A program made the translations under genes and the position numbers. From Edaphochlamys debaryana (lineage: Eukaryota > Chlorophyta > Chlorophyceae > Chlamydomonadales): a DNA stretch of 64,000 nt. The stretch lies in assembly GCA_016858145.1 (NCBI GenBank), contig JAEHOE010000168.1, positions 62,001 to 126,000 on the forward strand, read 5' to 3'. The notes under the pieces are model-generated. The model worked only from the letters and a program-made list of their open reading frames with translations. It was not told where the DNA came from and did no database searches. Positions 57,196-64,000 of the stretch are shown piece by piece. Within the stretch, counting starts at the first letter, position 1, and each line of letters opens with the position of its first letter.

Positions 57196-60100
57196 GTCCA
57201 TTTTCAACCCCGCCAGACCCCGCCACGGAACTTTCCCCCCTTTGCGATTGTTGCTCGGCCTGCGGCCGCTAACGGGCTGCAGCAAGGACGTGCTCTCTGC
57301 TGGGGTCCGACTCCCCTGGGGGTGTGCCGCGCCAGGCCAGCCAGGCCGCGACGCCGAACAGCTGCTGGCCATCCTCAGTGCGCAACCGCGCGAGGCGCGA
57401 CGCGCTTGCTTTCGTGGACGCAAGCGTGCTCAACTTATGTGATACTTATGAAGCGCACATTGCTCGCGGACGCACTTACGCCACAGGATGTGTGCAGTGC
57501 TGCGTACGGCGCGCCGTACAAGGCATCTCTGCGTTTATTCCTGAGTTATATTCCTCTCCAGCTTCAGTTGGCCATCACAAACGTACCTCACCTCTGCACT
57601 TTACTCAATCTCGCGCGGCAAAGCAGCGAAGAGCCACGCCGAAGCTGCGACCTTTGCAGACGGAGCATTGTGGTCGGGCACGGACTGGTCCGCTCAACCA
57701 CCCAACTGAACGATCAAGCGGCCTCGGTCCCGCTCGGGCTGTGAACGCCGGCGCAGAGCTGTGGAGTCAGCTGCAGGTGCGGCTGACCGCTGACCGGCGC
57801 GCGTTGGGCTGCGCCCGCAAACGGTCTAGGCGAGCGTGATATCGTCTAGACCACGTTCCTGGGTACTCGCGGAGGGCTCGATCTCTGGCCGGGCTCGCGT
57901 TTCATTCGTGTTTGCGTGTGCCGCGGTGGCCATGACGCCTCCAAGGCCGTGCGACTGGGCCGGCTCAGGGCCGACACGCCACCTGCCTCTCGTGATAGAA
58001 GTCAGCCGCAGCTTTGCATAGGGTGCTACAGTGCGCGTTGGCGCCAAATCGACAGAAAGGCCTGAAGCTTGGCTTGTCGTGTGAATCGTCGCGAGCCCAG
58101 CAGACCGACTGAGGGTCACCCACCACATTCTCATAGCACCTGTTGCCGAAACTGACAGCTTACTCACTGCATTTCGGGGTGCTGACTACGCAGGTGTCCG
58201 AAGCGTGTTACCGTACCACACACCCGAACCCAGAACGGCAGCACCATGGGCTGCGCGTCGTCCACTGTGGCCGTGGCGGACTTGAACAAGTCCCTCAAGG
58301 CAGGCGAAAGCGGGCGGAGCGTTCTGCTCAAGCTGGAGGCTGCCCCCTGGCTGCTGTCCACGCCCACCAGCGTCATCACCACCACCGCGGGGACCCCCCT
58401 GCACGTGGCCTGCGAGCACAAGCAGCTGCAGGTGTGCGGGCGCGCTGCAAGAGGGCAACGCAAGGGCTGGCGCGTCTGAATGCAAGAAGGCACCTCGCCC
58501 ACGGCAAGCACCGCCTCTGCCTCACCATAAGCCGGGCCCCTGCCCCTGCTTGACGTTGGCCCTCCGCCTCTTCCCCGCCTCCGTGCGCCCGCCCTCCCGC
58601 AGGTGGTTCAGCAGATGCTCTCCTTCCTGTCCTGCTCTCCGCTCTGCACTGTGCGCGAGGCCCTGCAGCCCTACTGCCGGCGGATGGGGCAGCAGCTGCC
58701 CGGCAGTCCGGCGGAGGGTGTGCGGATGGCGGTGGACATGGTTAACTGCAAGGGTGCGTGGGGGAGGCGGGGCGGGGCGGGGACGCAGGGCGGGGACCAG
58801 GGGGCCTCGGCATGTGCTCGAGGGCCCAGAGCGCTGCCTCACCCGTGCCCTGCGCCCCACTCGGCTGACCCCCCCTCGCCCGCCCTCCGGCCCCCAGGCC
58901 AGACCCCGCTCATGTACGCCTGCACCGTGGGCAGCCCCGAGCTGGTGAAGCTGCTGCTGTCCCAAGGCGCAGACCCCTGGGTAGGCGACCGCTGCGGCAG
59001 CCGCACGGCGCTGCACTACGCAGCCATGTCGGGCAGCGCGGCGTGCGTGGAGGCCATCCTCACGCACGTGGCCCCTCGACACATGAGCCGTCAGGGCGTG
59101 CGCCTGGTGAACGCGCGCTCCTTCTGCGGCCTGACGGCTCTGCACTACGCCGTGTTCTTCGACCACACCCAGGCGGTGGCGGAGCTGCTCCGGCACGACC
59201 CGCTGCTCAGCGCCGTGACCAGCTCCGAGAGCTACGACATGCTCTGCACCTGCGAGACGCTCTCCTCGCCGCTGCACTTCGCAGCGATCAAGGGCAACGC
59301 AGAGACGGCCAGGCAGCTGCTGCAGCACCACGTGAGGGGGGCTTGCGGGGCGTGGGGGGTGGAACAGGGCTTGCGGGGAGGCTGGGCGGTATGCTGATTG
59401 AGGCCGGTTTTGCAGCACACCAGGCGTTTGGTAGCATCCCGGCCGTGCGCTTGGCGGGTCGCCACGTTACCAACTTTGGTAATTACTGCCTTCCCGCCTG
59501 CCCTTCCCTCCCTCCAGGCTCTCCTCTCCGCGGCCGCTCGCGGGCAGGACCCCCGCCTCCAGCGCAACGCCGCCCATCAGCTCCCCTGGCAGGTGGCTGC
59601 CTCGCACCACCCCGGCTCCCGGGATCTGGTGGCGATGCTGCACCCGGGGCAGGCGCTGGAGCGGGCTCTGGGGCTGGTGCCCGGTGGCGGGCCGGGGTCG
59701 GCGGACGCGCTGCGGACGGGCCCAGCGTCTCTGGCGACACTGGCGGCGGCGGCACTGCAGGCCAAGCTGAGGGCGGACCTGGAGCGGGCGCTACCGCACC
59801 AGGAGGAGGAAGGGGACACAGAGAAGGTGGAGGAGGAGCAGGGGCAGGGGCAGGATGGGGAGGAGGACGATGGGCTGTGCGGCGTGTGCTTTGCGGAGCG
59901 GGAGCAGGTGGCCCCTGCAGGCTGCCGCCACGGCCTGTGCGGGCGCTGCGCCGCGGAGCTGTGCCGGGGCATGCAGACGGCGCGTGGGGGTAGGCCCAGG
60001 CCGCTCGGGTGCCCCTTCTGCAGGCGGGAGGTCTCGGCCTTCGTCGCTGTGGCCTCACAGCCAGGGCCGAGCGGAGGCCAGGCGGCGGCGTGCGGGGGCC

Positions 60101-60655
60101 GGTGTCAGCTTGTGGGTGCCAGCGGGGCGGTGGCAGCAGGGGGGGTAATCCAGGAGGCGTGAGAGGGACGGGAAGGTGACTTGGGGCGGCTCATGGTAGC
60201 TTGGTTTGTTGAATGGGTTGCGCCCTCGCATGGCGTTGGGCAAAGAACTGAAGGCTGCAATGCATTGCCCATAAGGCTAGGGATGTGTCACCTGGTAAGC
60301 GCCCGCGGGCGTTACAATGAGGCAGACGCATATGTGCGTATCCATGCAAGAGAGCAGAGTAGGTGTACATTCATGTCGGCGGTAGTATTGGGACCTGATG
60401 TGTCCTTTTCATAATGCTCGTGTGTAGTTGAGACAACATTGGGCGTAATGGGGTTGCACTCGCAAGAGGCATGTACACTGTCATATCGGTACGTCATAAG
60501 GATGGCGGGAAGTTAAGGAATGGACTGTAGGCTGACAACCGCCTGCGTCTTGAGTGCCTTACCCAAGTCAAGGAGCAGTGGGGCGCGGACTATTCCTGAT
60601 TGGGTTCGTGGGTCAGGTGGGCGGTCCTGCGCACATTTATTGCAGCTAGTGAAGG
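57196..60655. repeat. Large inverted repeat, right arm
   Basis: Reverse complement of 52815-56303 with few differences. It contains ankyrin-RING copy B, its upstream region (57196-58245) and about 490 bases of 3' flank. Similarity to the left arm fades beyond the shared gcagctag word near 60645-60655. Confidence 0.92.
58246..60162 (+). CDS. Ankyrin-repeat RING E3 ubiquitin ligase (XBAT/XB3-like), copy B
   Basis: Four exons, 58246-58431, 58603-58753, 58898-59331 and 59518-60162, give 471 residues with the same splice sites as copy A. It keeps MGCASS, all ankyrin repeats and the complete RING. Differences from A are few: Val for Ile in MVNCK, Glu for Lys in SSESYD, His-Thr-His for Leu-Ala-His in one repeat, and a short indel in the second intron. 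The C-terminal ~25 residues (QLVGASGAVAAGGVIQEA) differ from A and resemble copy C instead. The TGTAA seen behind copy A is altered here to tggtaa, so the 3' end of this mRNA may differ. An ordinary functional gene is expected. Confidence 0.92.
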
Positions 60656-62173
60656 TGGGACTTGTGTGGGGCACAGTGCACTGTGCAGCGTCGTGTCCAT
60701 GGCTTTGGATGCTGGGTCCTGCTCGCCCTGAGCGAGGCCTGTCCCTAGTTCAAGGCCCAAATGAGTCGGAGTTACATAGAGAGACATGGATCATGGATTT
60801 GTGAAGGCAAGGCAACCTCTGCTCGCTTGGAGCGAGGTGGACCTGTGTTAAGGGGCATTGACGGCATGCGGTCACCATACCTTGCGCCGCCGTGTGCATC
60901 GAGCAGGCGTGCCGTGTAAGCGCTTCAAGCGTTCCCGGCCAACCACCTGCATGCCAGCTTGCCCCTTTCCGCGGTGCAGTCGGGTCGCCAGGAGCCCCGG
61001 CCAGCCGGTACTCAACCCGAACATCCACTTGCGCTACCTTGCTTGCCATGGGCTGGCGGCGCAGGCCCGGGCGCTCCAGGCAGGCAATCCGCTGGGCGCA
61101 AAGTCAGCCCGCGGGCAGCCCGAGCCTAGTCAGGCACACAGGGGCTTGTTCACATGTCCGGGCCGGGAGCCGTGAAGTCCGCAGACATCCTCAGCATTTC
61201 CGTGCGGTGAGGATCCTTTGGCGCCCTTATTTTAGAGGAGCAGTAGTCCGAGCTCGCGTGCGATTCCTGCCGTGCATTGCCGAGCAACCATGGATAGCGG
61301 TTCCGGTAGCGGTTGCCGCATACGACCATGACCGGAGCCTAACACATACAAGTGTTTCAAGTGTCGGCCAGAGTAAATACAGCCCAGCTCTCCATGCCCG
61401 CAGCCCTGCCGACGCGCTGGCCCCTCCACGGCCCCATTACCCCTTAAACGGGTTCCTATGACATGCTGCCAGGAAGTTCATCAGCGCCGCCGCCGCCACA
61501 CCCGCATGCCCCTCCGCGCCTGGGCCCTCCCGCCCGCCCATGGGCCCGCTCCCCGGTATGCCTCCCGGAGCCGATTATCAAGACAATGCCCTAGCTAGCC
61601 ATAACATGTACGTGTGCCACTCTTCCAGATTGGCCGCGCAAGCCGCTGCAGGCGTGGCTTCATCCACAGCCACACCAATCTCTAGCAAGCAAAAGACCAT
61701 CAGGTCTGCTGGGGTCACTGTTGGAGGAGAATAGATAGAGAGCCGGCGTGACTGACATGGCCACCCCATGCACTTTCGGACCCACGCATTGCACACTACC
61801 AGCTGGCACAACGAGACACGTCGGAACAGGTAGTGGACCAATACCGGTATGCCAGATGGATAGGCTATCACCAAACCCACGCACAGCCATGGCTGGGCCA
61901 GCCTTTGCTGGGCCAGCCTTTGCGGGCCTGCGCACGCATGATAAACAACAAACATACGAACGTGGATGCACTGTTCAGGTCACTGCCGTTCAGTTGGTCA
62001 GGTAAGTAGCACACCAGGAAGCGTGAGCATTGGCCACTTCACATGCGTGGCGACACACGACAGCCCGGACAAAGAACAGCAGATCACGTCATCAGGTCAT
62101 GGCAGCTTACATGGTTTGCCACTGGTAAAACTCAGTCAAGCCGCCCCAAGCCGCGTTCCCGTGCTTCGGCCCC
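60656..62173. other. Intergenic between copies B and C
   Basis: About 1.5 kb with no recognised gene. It is moderately GC-rich with scattered open frames lacking motifs. Near 61895-61930 the word ctttgctgggccagc is repeated in tandem. The end near 62100-62173 begins to resemble the 3' flanks of copies A and B. Confidence 0.45.
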
Positions 62174-64000
62174 TCAAGCCTCCACGAGAAACCCCCCTGC
62201 TGCCACCGCCCCGCTGGCACCCACAAGCTGACACCGGCCCCCGCACGCTGCCGCCTGGCCTCCGCTCGGCCCTGCTGGTTGTGAGGCCACAGCGACGAAG
62301 GCCGAGACCTCCCGCCTGCAGAAGGGGCACCCGAGCGGCCTGGGCCTGCCCCCACGCGCCGTCTGCATGCCCCGGCACAGCTCCGTGGCGCAGCGCCCGC
62401 ACAGGCCGTGGCGGCAGCCTGCAGGGGTCACCTGCTCTCTCTCTGCGACACACACGCCGCACAGCCCATCGTAGTCGCCCTTAGGTTCGTCCTCCCCTTC
62501 CTCCTCCTGGTGCGGTAGCGCCCGCTCCAGGTCCGCCCTCAGCTTGGCCTGCAGTACCGCCGCCGCCAGTGTCGCCAGAGACGCCGGGCCCGTCCGCAAC
62601 GCGTCCGCCGACCCCGGCCCGCCCCCGGGCACCAGCCCCAGTGCCCGCTCCAAACCCCGCCTTGGGTTTAGCAGTGCGACAAGCTCGGGGCAGCAAGGGT
62701 CGTGTGCGGCCGCCACCTGCCAGGGGAGCTGACCGGCGGCGTTGCGCTGAAGGCGGGGGTCCGGGCCGCGAGTGGACGCGGGGAGGAGAGCCTAGAAGAA
62801 GGGAAGGACAAGCGGGAAGGCAGTGATAACCAAAGTTGGTAACGTGGCGACCCGCCAAGCGCACGGCCGGGATGCTACCAAACGCCTGGTGTTCTGCAAA
62901 ACCGGCCTCAATCGGCGTACCGCCCAGCCTCCCCGTAAGCCCTGTTCCAGCCCCACGCCCCGCAAGCCCCCCTCACGTGGTGCTGCAGCAGCTGCCTGGC
63001 CGTCTCCGCGTTGCCCTTGATCGCTGCGAAGTGCAGCGGCGAGGAGAGCGTCTCGCAGGTGCAGAGCATGTCGTAGCTCTCGGAGCTGGTCACGGCGCTG
63101 AGCAGCGGGTCGTGCCGGAGCAGCTCCGCCACCGCCTGGGTGTGGTCGAAGAACACGGCGTAGTGCAGAGCCGTCAGGCCGCAGAAGGAGCGCGCGTTCA
63201 CCAGGCGCACGCCCTGACGGCTCATGTGTCGAGGGGCCACGTGCGCGAGGATGGCCTCCACGCACGCCGCGCTGCCCGACATGGCTGCGTAGTGCAGCGC
63301 CGTGCGGCTGCCGCAGCGGTCGCCTACCCAGGGGTCTGCGCCTTGGGACAGCAGCAGCTTCACCAGCTCGGGGCTGCCCACGGTGCAGGCGTACATGAGC
63401 GGGGTCTGGCCTGGGGGCCGGAGGGCGGGCGAGGGGGGGTCAGCCGAGTGGGGCGCAGGGCACGGGTGAGGCAGCGCTCTGGGCCCTCGAGCACATGCCG
63501 AGGCCCCCTGGTCCCCGCCCTGCGTCCCCGCCCCGCCCCGCCTCCCCCACGCACCCTTGCAGTTAACCATGTCCACCGCCATCCGCACACCCTCCGCCGG
63601 ACTGCCGGGCAGCTGCTGCCCCATCCGCCGGCAGTAGGGCTGCAGGGCCTCGCGCACAGTGCAGAGCGGAGAGCAGGACAGGAAGGAGAGCATCTGCTGA
63701 ACCACCTGCGGGAGGGCGGGCGCACGGAGGCGGGGAAGAGGCGGAGGGCCAACGTCAAGCAGGGGCAGGGGCCCGGCTTATGGTGAGGCAGAGGCAGTGC
63801 TTGCCGTGGGCGAGGTGCCTTCTTGCATTCAGACGCGCCAGCCCTTGAGTTGCCCCCTTGCAGCGCGCCCGCACACCTGCAGCTGCTTGTGCTCGCAGGC
63901 CACGTGCAGGGGGGTCCCCGCGGTGGTGGTGATGACGCTGGTGGGCGTGGACAGCAGCCAGGGGGCAGCCTCCAGCTTGAGCAGAACGCCGTCACCACTT
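62174..64000 (-). CDS. Ankyrin-repeat RING E3 ubiquitin ligase, copy C (partial, 5' end beyond window)
   Basis: Exons 63877-64000 (first exon, truncated by the window edge), 63555-63705, 62977-63410 and 62174-62791 use the same splice sites as copies A and B. The ankyrin repeats are nearly identical to B. The last exon is more diverged: HDPCCPELVALLNPRRGLERAL replaces HHPGSRDLVAMLHPGQALERAL, and the Glu-rich linker is shortened to EEEGEDEPKGDYDG. The RING is intact (CGVC, CRHGLCGRC, CPFC). The acceptor of the last exon is tctag instead of ccag, still a valid AG. The final ~13 bases of the window diverge from A and B, so the N-terminus may differ. Confidence 0.88.

Noticed and set aside
1..64000. 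tRNA, rRNA, CRISPR arrays, prophage or insertion sequences
   Set aside because: Scanned by eye; no cloverleaf with TTCRANNC arm, rRNA core, regular spacer array or transposase motif was recognised. A tRNA scan and a repeat-library search would be decisive.

Overview
The window looks like nuclear DNA of a GC-rich green alga (Chlorophyta). Evidence: spliced plant- and alga-type genes (chloroplast-type circularly permuted GTPase, Pumilio protein with the plant-type N-terminal block, F-box-like/ankyrin and MYND proteins typical of volvocine-type algae), very high GC, many short introns, and the chlorophyte poly(A) signal TGTAA downstream of several stops. A NEK10-type kinase suggests a lineage that builds cilia. 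Species and gene names are inferred from motifs only. CDS joins were built by hand. Where phases are said to fit, every exon junction keeps the frame.

Layout. 730-4492 (-) YlqF/RbgA-type organelle GTPase, divergent from 4894-5882 (+) peptidyl-tRNA hydrolase 2. 6342-8488 (+) FHA-domain protein. 9247-11000 (+) F-box-like/ankyrin-type protein. 12392-14939 (-) group I-like bZIP factor, divergent from 15277-20911 (+) serine carboxypeptidase (S10). 20912-24164 has no recognisable gene. 24165-26084 (-) unknown protein. 27383-33506 (-) Pumilio RNA-binding protein, whose promoter and start-codon region is duplicated in inverted orientation at about 34960-35245. 35566-36950 (-) small basic protein, divergent from 37596-46229 (+) NEK10-like kinase. 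47579-50559 (-) MYND-type protein. 51588-52240 carries a copy of the NEK10 3' end. 52815-60655 is a giant inverted repeat (arms about 3.5 kb, spacer about 0.9 kb) with one ankyrin-RING gene per arm, and a third copy runs off the right edge at 62174-64000.

Functions. Most genes are unrelated housekeeping or regulatory genes: translation and ribosome assembly (GTPase, PTH2), RNA control (Pumilio), transcription (bZIP), signalling (FHA, NEK10, ankyrin-RING ubiquitin ligases) and proteolysis (S10). There is no operon logic. Three divergent pairs share short intergenic promoters. The striking features are structural: recently duplicated or inverted DNA (RING palindrome, Pumilio promoter, NEK10 3' end), several GC-AG introns, and introns that start with long G runs and end with long C runs.
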